Of a stretch of 64,000 nucleotides of DNA, positions 27,379 through 35,576 are shown piece after piece; position 1 is the stretch's first letter; the number at the start of each line of letters is the position of its first letter. Source of the DNA: Spartobacteria bacterium. GTDB lineage: Bacteria; Verrucomicrobiota; Verrucomicrobiia; Chthoniobacterales; Chthoniobacteraceae. The notes beneath the pieces were generated by a model, which was not told where the DNA came from, did no database searches, and saw only the letters and a program-made list of their open reading frames with translations. The position numbers and the translations under genes were made by a program. Where the stretch lies: NCBI GenBank assembly GCA_021324395.1, contig JAJPJG010000051.1, positions 62,001 through 126,000 of the forward strand. Direction: 5' to 3'.

Positions 27379-28357
27379 GCGCACTGTTTCCATCATCGGC
27401 ACCGGCAGCTACGTGCCCGAGCGCGTGCTGACGAATGCCGAGCTGGAAAAACTGGTCGATACGACCGATGAATGGATCGTCACGCGCACCGGCATTCGCG
27501 AGCGTCGCATCGCCGCGTCGGATGAATACACAAGCGACATGGCGACGAAAGCCGCGCAAAAAGCCATCGAGCAGGCCGGCATCTCTCCGGAAGAAATCGA
27601 TTTGATTTTGGTCGCAACGGCAACGCCCGACATGTTTTTTCCGTCAACCGCCTGCTTTGTCCAAAGACAGCTCGGCGCAAAAAAAGCCGCGTGCTTTGAC
27701 ATGTCCGCAGCGTGCTCCGGTTTTCTGTATGCGCTGGAAGTCGCACAGCAATTCATCACGAGCCACACGTTTAACACCGTGCTCGTTATCGGCGCGGAAA
27801 AATTGAGCACGATCGTCGATTGGAACGATCGCAATACATGCGTGCTTTTCGGCGATGGCGCAGGCGCGGCGATTCTGCGCAATCGCGCCGGCTCGCACGG
27901 CGTCATCTCGACCTACATGGGCAGCGATGGAAGTTTCACGGATATTTTATCGATGCCCGGCGGCGGCTGCCGTTTTCCGATCACGCGCGACAATGCAGCG
28001 CAGCGGCTGAACACCATCAAAATGATGGGCAAGGAAGTTTACAAACAGGCCGTAAACGCAATGCTCACCGCCGCGAATACCGCGCTCGAGCAATCCGGGC
28101 TCAAAGCCGACGACCTTGCGTGCATCATTCCGCATCAGGCAAATATGCGCATCATCGAAGCCATCGCGGCGCGCATGAATGTGCCGATGGATCGTTTTCT
28201 CATCAACCTCGACAAATACGGCAACACATCCGCTGCTGCCGTCGCGATCGCACTCGACGAGGCGAATCGCACCGGCCGGATGAAAATCGGCGATTACGTT
28301 TTGCTCGTCGTGTTCGGCGGCGGGCTGACTTGGGCGAGTTCGGTGATTCAGTGGTGA
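27335..28357 (+). CDS. fabH: 3-oxoacyl-ACP synthase III
   Basis: 340 residues from the ATG at 27335, which lies inside plsX. FabH starts fatty acid synthesis by condensing acetyl-CoA with malonyl-ACP. The catalytic triad is intact: Cys in DMSAACSGFLYALE, His in IIPHQANMRIIEA, Asn in KYGNTSAAAVAIAL. The N-terminal GTGSYVPERVLTNAELE is typical; about 15 extra basic/proline-rich residues precede it (SRPHPRSPRLLKPKRTV). A start further in cannot be excluded. It ends the rpmF-plsX-fabH run, and no fabD/acpP follows. Confidence 0.95.
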   Translation: MSRPHPRSPRLLKPKRTVSIIGTGSYVPERVLTNAELEKLVDTTDEWIVTRTGIRERRIAASDEYTSDMATKAAQKAIEQAGISPEEIDLILVATATPDMFFPSTACFVQRQLGAKKAACFDMSAACSGFLYALEVAQQFITSHTFNTVLVIGAEKLSTIVDWNDRNTCVLFGDGAGAAILRNRAGSHGVISTYMGSDGSFTDILSMPGGGCRFPITRDNAAQRLNTIKMMGKEVYKQAVNAMLTAANTALEQSGLKADDLACIIPHQANMRIIEAIAARMNVPMDRFLINLDKYGNTSAAAVAIALDEANRTGRMKIGDYVLLVVFGGGLTWASSVIQW

Positions 28358-28455
28358 GCGGCGACGTGGAATTTTCCGCGGCCGCAATGCGCGAATAGCC
28401 GAATCTTCGACTTACTTCAAAACCGTAAAAAGCAGCGTAAGAGACTGAACAGACT

Positions 28456-28872
28456 TTAGCTGACAAGCGCAGTCTCGCTCAATTGTGCAAGCAAGGTGTC
28501 CACCTTCTTGATCAGCATGCTTGGCGGATATGGCTTGCGCAAAATCGCATCGACGCCACGACTAAACCACAACTGTTCCTCGTCTTCCTCGACCCAACCG
28601 GAGCTGAGAATGACCTTCGTGTCCGGACGTTGCATTTTGATCGTCGCGAGCGTGTCGGCTGCGCTGAGATCGGCCATGAGGCAATCGAGGACGGTCAGGT
28701 CCACGCTGATTCCTTTTTCGATTTGTTGCTCGACGCAATCTTCGCCGCTTGAGGCGAGATAGACTTTGTAACCGGCCCGGCGAAGCGTAAGAGCGGCAAG
28801 ATACCGAAGCTGTTCCTCATCGTCCACGACCATGACTGTTTTGCGCTGCTGCGCGTTGTTTGTTTGACTCAT
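28456..28872 (-). CDS. stand-alone response regulator receiver protein
   Basis: 138 residues from the ATG at 28872, a single REC domain. The acidic pair VVDDEEQ, the phospho-acceptor Asp in LTVLDCLMADLSAADT, the Ser of ILSSGWVEEDEE and the Lys of LRKPYPPSML are in place. There is no output domain, so it must act by protein contact or phosphorelay. The sequence after the phospho-Asp (CLMADLS) departs from the usual LMMP. No kinase is adjacent. Upstream is a divergent spacer with an ATTACGTAAT palindrome and a 17-bp motif also found at 51705. Confidence 0.88.
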   Translation of the reverse strand: MSQTNNAQQRKTVMVVDDEEQLRYLAALTLRRAGYKVYLASSGEDCVEQQIEKGISVDLTVLDCLMADLSAADTLATIKMQRPDTKVILSSGWVEEDEEQLWFSRGVDAILRKPYPPSMLIKKVDTLLAQLSETALVS

Positions 28873-28920
28873 GCCCTGTCTGTTAGCGCGACAAATGCCA
28901 TGCCCGCGCGCATTGACGAA

Positions 28921-28960
28921 ATTACGTAATCTCCGCAAAGGCGTTGCGTAGTTTTGCGGA
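28921..28960. promoter_or_regulatory. dyad-rich control region between receiver and glutaredoxin genes
   Basis: ATTACGTAAT (28921-28930) is a perfect palindrome. TCCGCAAA (28932-28939) and TTTGCGGA (28953-28960) form an 8-bp inverted pair. On the minus strand 28944-28960 reads TCCGCAAAACTACGCAA, matching 14 of 17 bases of TCCGTAAAAATACGGAA at 51705. Probably regulator-binding sites; the regulator is unknown. Confidence 0.5.
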
Positions 28961-29009
28961 AGAATTCCGCTTGGAGAGCCGCGCGGCTGTGGTATTTTCC
29001 CAGACCACT

Positions 29010-29360
29010 ATGGAAAAACCACAGATCACGGCCTACCTGAAAACTTACTGCGGATGGAGCAATGGCGTTCGCGCGGTGCTCAAGAAATACGATTTGCCCT
29101 ACACCGAAAAAGACATCATCCAGAACCCGGCGTTCCGCTGGGAAATGGAGCAAAAAAGCGGGCAACCGCTCTCGCCTTGCGTCGAGGTCAATGGCGTGAT
29201 GCTCGCCGACGTGAGCGGTGAGGAAGTGGAAAGTTATCTCGTGCAAAATGGCGTCGTGCAGTCAAACGACGCACCGACGAGCGTGCCGACGAATTCCTCC
29301 TGCACCGATGCCGAGCACGCCGCGATGCAGGCGGGCGTTCCGCTGAAATTCCAAAGCTAG
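29010..29360 (+). CDS. glutaredoxin-like protein
   Basis: 116 residues from the ATG at 29010. The glutaredoxin fold is recognised from ITAYLKTYCGWSNGVRAVLKKYDLPYTEKDI. The active site is CGWS, a single-Cys arrangement close to the CGFS of monothiol glutaredoxins, which often carry Fe-S clusters. The cis-Pro region reads SGQPLSPCVEVNG, with an extra Cys. A 30-residue tail containing a further Cys (SSCTDAEHAAMQ) is unusual. It may serve redox or Fe-S delivery; no partner is adjacent. A strong terminator follows. Confidence 0.85.
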   Translation: MEKPQITAYLKTYCGWSNGVRAVLKKYDLPYTEKDIIQNPAFRWEMEQKSGQPLSPCVEVNGVMLADVSGEEVESYLVQNGVVQSNDAPTSVPTNSSCTDAEHAAMQAGVPLKFQS

Positions 29361-29391
29361 ACCCACGTAGCTTCGCTTTCTGCAACATCGA

Positions 29392-29424
29392 AACCGCGCC
29401 CGGAAAAAGGGCGCGGTTTTTTTT
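29392..29424 (+). terminator. strong intrinsic terminator after glutaredoxin
   Basis: The stem AACCGCGCCC / GGGCGCGGTT (10 bp, loop GGAAAAA) runs into eight T residues, 32 bp past the stop at 29360. Confidence 0.93.
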
Positions 29425-29472
29425 GCGCATTTTTTCTCGAACGCGAGCGGAGATTCGACAGTCTGTCTGTTC

Positions 29473-29922
29473 ATGAAACTAAATCCGCTCCGTCTTTTCC
29501 TCCTCGTCACGTTCGCCCTGTTCACCGCGCGCGGCTTTGCGCAGGAAGCGCATTGGAACACCGATTTCAAAAAAGCGCAGGCGCAGGCGCAGGCGGAAAA
29601 CAAAAAGCTGCTCATGAATTTCACCGGCTCCGACTGGTGCCCGTGGTGCATTAAGATGGATAAGGACGTTCTCGACAAAAAAGAGTTCAAAGATTACGCC
29701 GCAAAAAATCTCGTGCTCGTGCTCGTCGATTTCCCGAACTCGAAGCACCAGACCAAGCACGTGCAGGATCAAAACAACGACCTGAAGAAAAAATACAACG
29801 CCGATGGTTTCCCGACGTTCGTCCTGGCGGATAAAGACGGCAACGAAATCGGACGTCAGGTCGGCTATCTCGAAGGCGGCCCGACCGCTTTCATCACAAA
29901 GCTCGACAGCTTTAAAAAATAA
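29473..29922 (+). CDS. exported thioredoxin-fold protein
   Basis: 149 residues with a signal peptide (MKLNPLRLFLLVTFALFTAR then GFAQ). The mature part begins with an alanine/glutamine-rich helix (FKKAQAQAQAENK), then LLMNFTGSDWCPWCIKM with the redox pair CPWC (about residues 56-59). GFPTFVLADKDGNEIGR supplies the cis-Pro. This matches thioredoxin_7-type periplasmic proteins found as short single-domain genes in Verrucomicrobiota and Planctomycetes. Probable role in thiol-disulfide exchange outside the cytoplasm; the substrate is unknown. It has its own terminator. Confidence 0.87.
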   Translation: MKLNPLRLFLLVTFALFTARGFAQEAHWNTDFKKAQAQAQAENKKLLMNFTGSDWCPWCIKMDKDVLDKKEFKDYAAKNLVLVLVDFPNSKHQTKHVQDQNNDLKKKYNADGFPTFVLADKDGNEIGRQVGYLEGGPTAFITKLDSFKK

Positions 29923-29940
29923 CGCACCCGCGTTTCCAGG

Positions 29941-29976
29941 CAGCGCCGTTTTGAAAAGAACGGCGCTGTTTTTTTT
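29941..29976 (+). terminator. strong intrinsic terminator after the thioredoxin-fold gene
   Basis: The stem CAGCGCCGTT / AACGGCGCTG (10 bp) with an 8-nt loop is followed by eight T residues, 18 bp past the stop at 29922. Confidence 0.95.
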
Positions 29977-30026
29977 GCATGAGTTTGCTTGCGCAAATGC
30001 GGTGCCACTCATTTGATTCGAATCTT

Positions 30027-30764
30027 ATGAAACGTCCCCTCCTCTGCACCGCCCTCCTTTTAGCCGCGACAACATTCGCACAGCAACCCGCTGCATCGCC
30101 ATCCGCCGGCGCGAAGCCATCGCCGCTGCCGCGCAAGGAATCGGACGCCGTCACGCCCGCGGTAAAAAATCCGGAGCGGCACGCGGAATTTCTCTATCGC
30201 ATCAAGGAAGGCGAAATCGGTCTGCTGTTCCTAGGCGACTCGATCACCGACGGCTGGCCGCGCAAGGGCGAATGGAGCTGGCTGAAATTCGCGCCGTATC
30301 ATCCCGCGAATTTCGGCATCAGCGGCGACCGCACCGAGCACGTGCTCTGGCGCATCACGAATGGCGAGCTCGATGGCATCAGCCCGAAGCTCGTCGTGCT
30401 CATGATCGGCACGAACAACATCGGACAGACTTCAGAGAAACCCGAATGGGCCGCAGCGGGCATCAAGAAGATCGTCGATACGATTCACGAAAAATTGCCG
30501 AACACAAAACTCCTGCTCCTCGCCGTGTTCCCGCGCGCCACGAAAGAGAATCCGATGCGCAAAGCGATCGACGATATCAATCAGATCATCGCAAAACTCG
30601 ACGACGGCAAAACGACGCGTTACCTCGACATCGGCAAAAATTTCCTCGATGCAAACGGCGAGCTCCCGCCGGACATCATGCCTGACAAACTTCATCCGAA
30701 TGCGAAAGGCTACGACATTTGGTATGACGCCATCCACGCGCAGGTGGATGAGATGATGAAATAG
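30027..30764 (+). CDS. exported SGNH/GDSL-family hydrolase
   Basis: 245 residues from the ATG at 30027, which opens a signal peptide (KRPLLCTALLLAATTFAQ). The block I Ser is in LLFLGDSITDGWP, the block II Gly in NFGISGDRTEHVLWR, the block III Asn in MIGTNNIGQ, and the catalytic Asp/His in PDKLHPNAKGYDIW. This is the layout of the platelet-activating-factor acetylhydrolase-like group, often acting on acetylated sugars or lipids in the periplasm. A Pro/Ala-rich linker follows the signal peptide. It converges on the epimerase gene with an 8-bp gap. Confidence 0.9.
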   Translation: MKRPLLCTALLLAATTFAQQPAASPSAGAKPSPLPRKESDAVTPAVKNPERHAEFLYRIKEGEIGLLFLGDSITDGWPRKGEWSWLKFAPYHPANFGISGDRTEHVLWRITNGELDGISPKLVVLMIGTNNIGQTSEKPEWAAAGIKKIVDTIHEKLPNTKLLLLAVFPRATKENPMRKAIDDINQIIAKLDDGKTTRYLDIGKNFLDANGELPPDIMPDKLHPNAKGYDIWYDAIHAQVDEMMK

Positions 30765-30772
30765 CGCGCGCG

Positions 30773-31792
30773 TTATCCGTTTTCGATCGGATCACAGCCG
30801 AGTCCGCTCAGCGTCGGCGGATGTAAAACGCCGCTCTCAAATTTCCACCCGCGAAACGGATCGTCGCGAATGAGCCACGCGCCATCGAGATCGGCGTAGT
30901 CGGTTTGCTGCGCGATCACCGCGCCGGCGGAAATCAGAGCGCTGCTTTCGAGCATGCAGCCGACCATCATGCGCAAGCCGAGCTCGCGTCCGCGCCGCAG
31001 CATCGCGAGCGCCGGAGTCAGTCCGCCGCACTTGACGAGCTTGATGTTGAATCCGGAAAATTTTCCCGGTATTCGCTCAACATCTTCGCGCACGACGCAG
31101 CTTTCATCGGCAAAAATCGGCAGCGCCGAACCGCGCAAATCCGCAGCCTCGCCCGGCGGCAACGGCTGCTCGAGAAACTCCACGCCGATCGCTGCGAGCT
31201 CACGCGAAAGTGCGTTCAAGTCGCGGCCACTCCACGCGCAATTTGCATCCACCGCGAGCCGCGCATTCGTCCGCTCGCGCACAAAACGCACCGCATCGAG
31301 ATCCGCTTCTTTGCCGGCTTTGATTTTAATAAGTGGAAATCCTGCGAGCTCCGCAACTTTCCCCGCGAGCTCTTCCCGAGTCGATATGCCGATCGTGCAA
31401 AAAGTCGCGACCGGACGCGCCTTTTCGCCGAGGGCCAGCTCCGCGACCGACATGCCGCGCAGCTTCGCCGCCAGATCCCACAGCGCGATGTCGAGCGCGC
31501 ATTGCGCCGCGCGCGACGGCTCCAGCAGCGGCCACACTTCACGCCAGATGAGCCCGACTTCCTCGACATCGCGTATGCTGCGATCGCGCAGCCATTCGCC
31601 CGCGCATTGCAGTTTCGAGTTCACGTCATCGGCGCTCTCGGCGTAAAACGCATTTGGCGACGCCTCACCATGTCCGACCACACCCCCCTGCTCCACGCGC
31701 ACAAAGACGTTGCGCACTTCCGCGCGATGCCCGCGGCTGATGCGAAATACCGCGCGCGGATGCAGCGTTCGAATTTCGGAAGTCAGTTTCAC
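30773..31792 (-). CDS. ycjG: dipeptide epimerase (L-Ala-D/L-Glu type), enolase superfamily
   Basis: 339 residues from a GTG at 31792; the frame stays open upstream, but the family N-terminus (KLTSEIRTLHPRAVFRISRG) begins here. Muconate-lactonizing-type barrel: KIKAGKEADLDAVR holds the catalytic KxK-like Lys, LAVDANCAW the first Asp ligand, EFLEQPL the Glu ligand, FADESCV the third acid, and FNIKLVKCGG the second Lys. The residues FCTIGI and GCMLES near the ends fit Ala-Glu epimerases. It faces an MpaA-type amidase gene across 19 bp. The same pair is neighbouring in E. coli (ycjG-mpaA), which supports murein-peptide recycling. Confidence 0.87.
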   Translation of the reverse strand: MKLTSEIRTLHPRAVFRISRGHRAEVRNVFVRVEQGGVVGHGEASPNAFYAESADDVNSKLQCAGEWLRDRSIRDVEEVGLIWREVWPLLEPSRAAQCALDIALWDLAAKLRGMSVAELALGEKARPVATFCTIGISTREELAGKVAELAGFPLIKIKAGKEADLDAVRFVRERTNARLAVDANCAWSGRDLNALSRELAAIGVEFLEQPLPPGEAADLRGSALPIFADESCVVREDVERIPGKFSGFNIKLVKCGGLTPALAMLRRGRELGLRMMVGCMLESSALISAGAVIAQQTDYADLDGAWLIRDDPFRGWKFESGVLHPPTLSGLGCDPIENG

Positions 31793-31811
31793 GTCAACAA
31801 AGTGTAGAATT

Positions 31812-32654
31812 TTGAAAACGATTTTCCAGCACTGCATCGGACGCTCCGTCGCGGAGCGCGAGATCGTCGCCTTCGCAAATTTCGACATAGACGGCACGCC
31901 GCCGCCACACGATCTCACGCTGTTGATCGGCGGCATGCACGGCGACGAAATCGCGACGGTGTTGTTGCTCGAATCGTTCCGCGATCGCTTTTTAAATAAC
32001 GAAAAACTGACCTCGCCGATCGTATTACTGCCCGTCGCGAATCCCGACGGCTACGCACGCCACACGCGCTACAACGCGCACGATGTCGATCTCAACCGCA
32101 ACTGCATCTGGAACTGGAGCGCGCACAGCGAGGAGCCGCCGGGGCCCGAGCCGTGGAGCGAGCCGGAGAGCCGCGCGCTACGCGATTTCATTTTAAAAAT
32201 GGAGCCGGCAAAAATCGTCAGCCTTCACTGGGCGCTCGCGGAGATCGACGCCGACGGCCCGCAATCTACCGCGCTCGCGCAAGCCATGTGGGACGCGCTC
32301 GACGACTATGAGCGCAAGCCGTATCGCCTCCGCATCGCCGAGCTCGGACGTGGCAAACGCCGCCTCCAGCGCACCTACGAAATCTGCCCCGGTTCCCTCG
32401 GCCAATGGTGCGGCTACGGCCTGCGATATGGTGACGGCATGCAGCCAGCGATGATCACGCTTGAGCTACCTTACGATCCCGCCGCCGACTCGCGTCCCGC
32501 GCCGTTGCCAGAAAATCACCTCGCCGACTTGCACGAACGCTGGCGCGCCGACGCGGGCGGCTACCTCGCCGCTGTCGAAATTGCCGTTCACAAAATGCTG
32601 CTCGCCGCCTGCGACTTTCGCGGCTTCGGCGGTAAGGGATCGGTGCTGAGATAG
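31812..32654 (+). CDS. mpaA: MpaA-like murein peptide amidase (M14 zinc carboxypeptidase family)
   Basis: 280 residues if translation starts at the TTG at 31812; ATG codons at 31710 and 31740 are in frame but lie inside the opposing epimerase gene. The zinc motif is LIGGMHGDEIAT (HxxE), with the third ligand His in KIVSLHWALAEID. The substrate-binding NPDGYARHTRYNAHDVDLNRNC is standard, and the catalytic Glu is in MITLELPY. MpaA cuts gamma-D-Glu-diaminopimelate bonds in recycled murein peptides in the cytoplasm, releasing the dipeptide that the neighbouring epimerase then uses. The last 67 bp overlap queC on the other strand. Confidence 0.85.
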   Translation: MKTIFQHCIGRSVAEREIVAFANFDIDGTPPPHDLTLLIGGMHGDEIATVLLLESFRDRFLNNEKLTSPIVLLPVANPDGYARHTRYNAHDVDLNRNCIWNWSAHSEEPPGPEPWSEPESRALRDFILKMEPAKIVSLHWALAEIDADGPQSTALAQAMWDALDDYERKPYRLRIAELGRGKRRLQRTYEICPGSLGQWCGYGLRYGDGMQPAMITLELPYDPAADSRPAPLPENHLADLHERWRADAGGYLAAVEIAVHKMLLAACDFRGFGGKGSVLR

Positions 32655-33304
32655 GCCGTCGGATCCGGCACACCTGCTAGCATGAAAGCTTCGCGTCTTT
32701 CGATGCACGTGCCACAGCTACCGCAATGGATGTCGCCGCCTTTGTAACAAGACCAGGTTCGCGCAAACTCCACACCTAGCTTGTTACCGCGACTGACTAT
32801 CTCCGCTTTGTTCAACGCGATAAAAGGCCGCATTAACTCTATCCCTAGGTAAGTCCCTAGCCTAATAGCTTGCGACATTGCCTGCATGAAGTTTTCGCGA
32901 CAATCCGGATAAATCGCATGGTCGCCCGCATGTGCCGCTATGACCAGGCCGCTCGCATCGCAGCTTTCCGCAAATCCTGCAGCTATCGCCAGCATGATCC
33001 CATTGCGAAAAGGAACTACCGTCGCTTTCATCGTAGCTTCTTCGTAATGTCCATCCGGTATTGCCCCGCCGGTTTTGAGTAAGTCTGACTTAAAGCTATC
33101 AGCTATGAAATCCAACTCTATGATCTTATGCGGCACACTTAGTTTTGCACACTGATAAGCCGCTTCGGGTAATTCTTTGTGGTTATGCTTTGAGCCATAG
33201 TCAAAGCTAAGACCAGCTACCACCTCATGCTGTTGCGCCGCATCGTAAAGCGCGGTCACCGAATCCATGCCGCCGCTTACCAGCACGATGACTTTCTTTT
33301 TCAC
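32588..33304 (-). CDS. queC: 7-cyano-7-deazaguanine synthase
   Basis: 238 residues. QueC turns 7-carboxy-7-deazaguanine into preQ0, an ATP-dependent step in queuosine synthesis. The PP-loop is LVSGGMDSVTAL (residues 8-19) and the zinc site is CGSCGTCIERREAF with an upstream Cys (TWSCYKGGDIHC). The start is GTG, overlapping the queF stop as GTGA. Base use differs from the neighbours: CTAG, TTAG and AGCTAT words are frequent and GC is visibly lower between about 32650 and 33300, which may mean acquisition from elsewhere. The 3' end overlaps mpaA by 67 bp. Confidence 0.93.
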   Translation of the reverse strand: MKKKVIVLVSGGMDSVTALYDAAQQHEVVAGLSFDYGSKHNHKELPEAAYQCAKLSVPHKIIELDFIADSFKSDLLKTGGAIPDGHYEEATMKATVVPFRNGIMLAIAAGFAESCDASGLVIAAHAGDHAIYPDCRENFMQAMSQAIRLGTYLGIELMRPFIALNKAEIVSRGNKLGVEFARTWSCYKGGDIHCGSCGTCIERREAFMLAGVPDPTAYLSTDPLPPKPRKSQAASSIL

Positions 33305-33744
33305 GACCGCGGCAGCGCTTTGACGATCTCGTCAGGATAAGCCGCATCGACTGTGACGCTGATCCCGCCGCGCGCGGCAAACTCACCATGCACCAGCGCG
33401 CGCCTCGGCGCGCATGCTTTCACGATGTCATCGAGGATTCGATTGACGATTTCCTCGTTAAAACTGCGCGTCTGCCGAAACGACGCGAGATAGAATTTCA
33501 GCGACTTCGTCTCGATGCAAAGCTTGTCCGGCACATATTCAATCGTGATCTCCGCAAAGTCCGGCTGACCGGTCACCGGGCACATCGACGTGAACTCCGG
33601 GCAATCGAAGCGTATCCAGTAATCGCGCCGCGGATGCGCGTTTGGAAACGTGTCGAGCGTCGCGGGCGTCGGTGCATCGGGGTATTGCGAGATCGATTTG
33701 CCCAGCAGTCGGAGGTTGCGATATTTCGCGGATTTTTTCGGCAT
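33301..33744 (-). CDS. queF: NADPH-dependent 7-cyano-7-deazaguanine reductase
   Basis: 147 residues, a type I (short) QueF that reduces the preQ0 nitrile to preQ1. The start is the ATG at 33744; the same frame stays open far upstream but only as antisense of sufS. The catalytic Cys and the QueF motif lie in FTSMCPVTGQPDFAEITI (about residues 51-68) and the NADPH-side motif in CIETKSLKFYLASFR. It forms a two-gene queF-queC operon with a 4-bp overlap. queD and queE are not in the window. Confidence 0.94.
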   Translation of the reverse strand: MPKKSAKYRNLRLLGKSISQYPDAPTPATLDTFPNAHPRRDYWIRFDCPEFTSMCPVTGQPDFAEITIEYVPDKLCIETKSLKFYLASFRQTRSFNEEIVNRILDDIVKACAPRRALVHGEFAARGGISVTVDAAYPDEIVKALPRS

Positions 33745-33852
33745 GTTGAAAGGCAGACGCTGTCGCACATCACTCCGTCTGTCAACCGGCAGGAGCTGTC
33801 GTTTTCGCCTAAGTTTGTTCGACGCAGCGCGCGCAAAGGTTACATTGGCGCG

Positions 33853-35091
33853 ATGCAGGATTTGCAGCCGAAGACCGACTGGGCGCGCATTCGCGCCGAT
33901 TTCCCGATCTTGAACGAGCGCGTTCATGGTCGCGATCTCGTCTACTTTGACAACGCGGCGACCTCGCAAAAGCCGCGCGCAGTCATCGATCGGCTCGCGC
34001 ATTATTACCTGCACGAAAACAGCAACGTTCACCGCGGCATCCATGAGTTGAGCAATCGCGCGACGCTCGCTTTTGAAGCGGCAAGGAAACGCGTAGCGCA
34101 GTTCATCGGCGCGGCGAGCGCGAATGAAATCGTTTTTACGCGCGGCACGACGGAGGGAATCAATCTCGTCGCGCAAGCGTGGGGAACGAAAAATCTCAAG
34201 GCGGGCGACAGGATTTTGCTCACGGAAATGGAGCACCACAGCAACATTGTGCCGTGGCAGTTGCTCGCGCAACGCACGGGCGCGGAGCTGCGTTATGTGC
34301 ATGTCACGGGCGACGACGGGCTGCTCGATTTGTCGAATTTCGAAGCGCTGCTCGACGGCGTGAAATTGTTCGCGGTGACGCACATTTCCAACACGCTCGG
34401 CACGGTGAACCCGGTGCGCGAGCTTTGCGCACGCGCGCGCGCGGCGGGCGCGACGACGCTGGTCGATGCGGCGCAAAGTGCGGGGCATTTGCCGGTGGAT
34501 GTGCGCTCGATTGGTTGTGATTTTCTCGCGTTTTCCGGCCACAAAATTTGCGGGCCGACGGGCATCGGCGTGCTCTACGGTCGCGCGGAAAAGCTCGACG
34601 CGATGCCGCCATATCAAGGCGGCGGTGAAATGATTTCGCGCGTCGATTTTCAAGCGTCGCAGTGGAACACGATTCCGCACAAATTCGAGGCCGGCACGCC
34701 GGACATCGCGGGCGCGGTCGGGTTGCACGCGGCGATGGATTACCTCGACGAAATCGGCCGCGACAAAATTTTTGCGCACGATCAGGAGCTTGCCGCGTAT
34801 GCGATGCAGCGGCTTTCGGAGATCGACGGCCTCCGCATTTTCGGGCCGCGCGAAAATCACGCGGGACTCGTCAGTTTTGTGCTGCCGGAGGTTCACGCGC
34901 ACGATGTCGTCACGCTCGCGGATCAGCACGGCGTCGCGCTCCGCGGCGGACATCATTGCAACCAGCCGCTGATGCGAAAACTCGGCGTCCCATCGACCGC
35001 CCGCGCGAGTTTTTACTTTTACAACACACGCGAAGAAATCGACCGATTCATTGACGTGCTCGGCGAAATCCACAAATTTTTCAGCCGCTGA
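33853..35091 (+). CDS. sufS: cysteine desulfurase SufS
   Basis: 412 residues from the ATG at 33853. It takes sulfur from cysteine for Fe-S assembly, using PLP. The start of the fold is YFDNAATSQKPRAVID, the PLP Lys is in AFSGHKICGPTGIG, and the persulfide Cys is in RGGHHCNQPLM within the short SufS-type (group II) loop. It is the first gene of a cluster with sufU 15 bp downstream. A divergent spacer of about 110 bp separates it from queF. No sufBCD genes follow, so the scaffold complex must be encoded elsewhere. Confidence 0.95.
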   Translation: MQDLQPKTDWARIRADFPILNERVHGRDLVYFDNAATSQKPRAVIDRLAHYYLHENSNVHRGIHELSNRATLAFEAARKRVAQFIGAASANEIVFTRGTTEGINLVAQAWGTKNLKAGDRILLTEMEHHSNIVPWQLLAQRTGAELRYVHVTGDDGLLDLSNFEALLDGVKLFAVTHISNTLGTVNPVRELCARARAAGATTLVDAAQSAGHLPVDVRSIGCDFLAFSGHKICGPTGIGVLYGRAEKLDAMPPYQGGGEMISRVDFQASQWNTIPHKFEAGTPDIAGAVGLHAAMDYLDEIGRDKIFAHDQELAAYAMQRLSEIDGLRIFGPRENHAGLVSFVLPEVHAHDVVTLADQHGVALRGGHHCNQPLMRKLGVPSTARASFYFYNTREEIDRFIDVLGEIHKFFSR

Positions 35092-35106
35092 TTTTTCTTA
35101 CGCCAC

Positions 35107-35574
35107 ATGGACTTTGAAGAACTTTACCAGGACATCGTGCTCGATCACTCGCGGCGCCCGCGTAATTTCGGCGAGCTCGCCGAGGCGCAATTTCACGCGC
35201 ATGGCGATAACCCAAACTGCGGCGACGAAGTGACCGTGCATTTAAAGCTCGGCGCCAACGACGCCATCGACGCTCTTACCTTCACCGGCAACGGCTGCTC
35301 GATCTGCATGGCATCGGCTTCGCTGATGACGTTGAAAATGAAACACAAATCGCGCGCGGAAAGCGGCGAGCTGATCCACGCGTTTCACGACATGCTCACC
35401 GCCGAACAGGAAAGCGAGCCGGACAAACGTCTCGGCGATTTGCGAGTCTTCCAAAGCGTTCGCCGATTTCCACAGCGGGTGAAATGCGCGACGCTGCCGT
35501 GGCACGCTCTGGAGGAGGCGCTCGGCAAACCGGCCGGCGGCGAAGTCAGCTTTTCCGAGGACACGGCTGGTTGA
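35107..35574 (+). CDS. sufU: SufU-type sulfur acceptor / scaffold
   Basis: 155 residues. Three conserved ligand positions are present: NPNCGDEV (about residue 38), NGCSICMASAS (about 63-66) and RVKCATLPW (about 126). The spacing between the second and third Cys includes the longer insert typical of SufU rather than IscU. SufU accepts sulfur from SufS in a zinc-dependent manner in Gram-positive bacteria. Its presence beside a separate IscU-like gene at 36773 in the same cluster is noteworthy. A large hairpin repeat element begins directly after its stop. Confidence 0.92.
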   Translation: MDFEELYQDIVLDHSRRPRNFGELAEAQFHAHGDNPNCGDEVTVHLKLGANDAIDALTFTGNGCSICMASASLMTLKMKHKSRAESGELIHAFHDMLTAEQESEPDKRLGDLRVFQSVRRFPQRVKCATLPWHALEEALGKPAGGEVSFSEDTAG

Positions 35575-35576
35575 GG

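Noticed and set aside
33745-35073. Long leftward open frame continuing queF upstream
   Set aside because: It is antisense to sufS, rich in Arg/His without family similarity; QueF starts at 33744.
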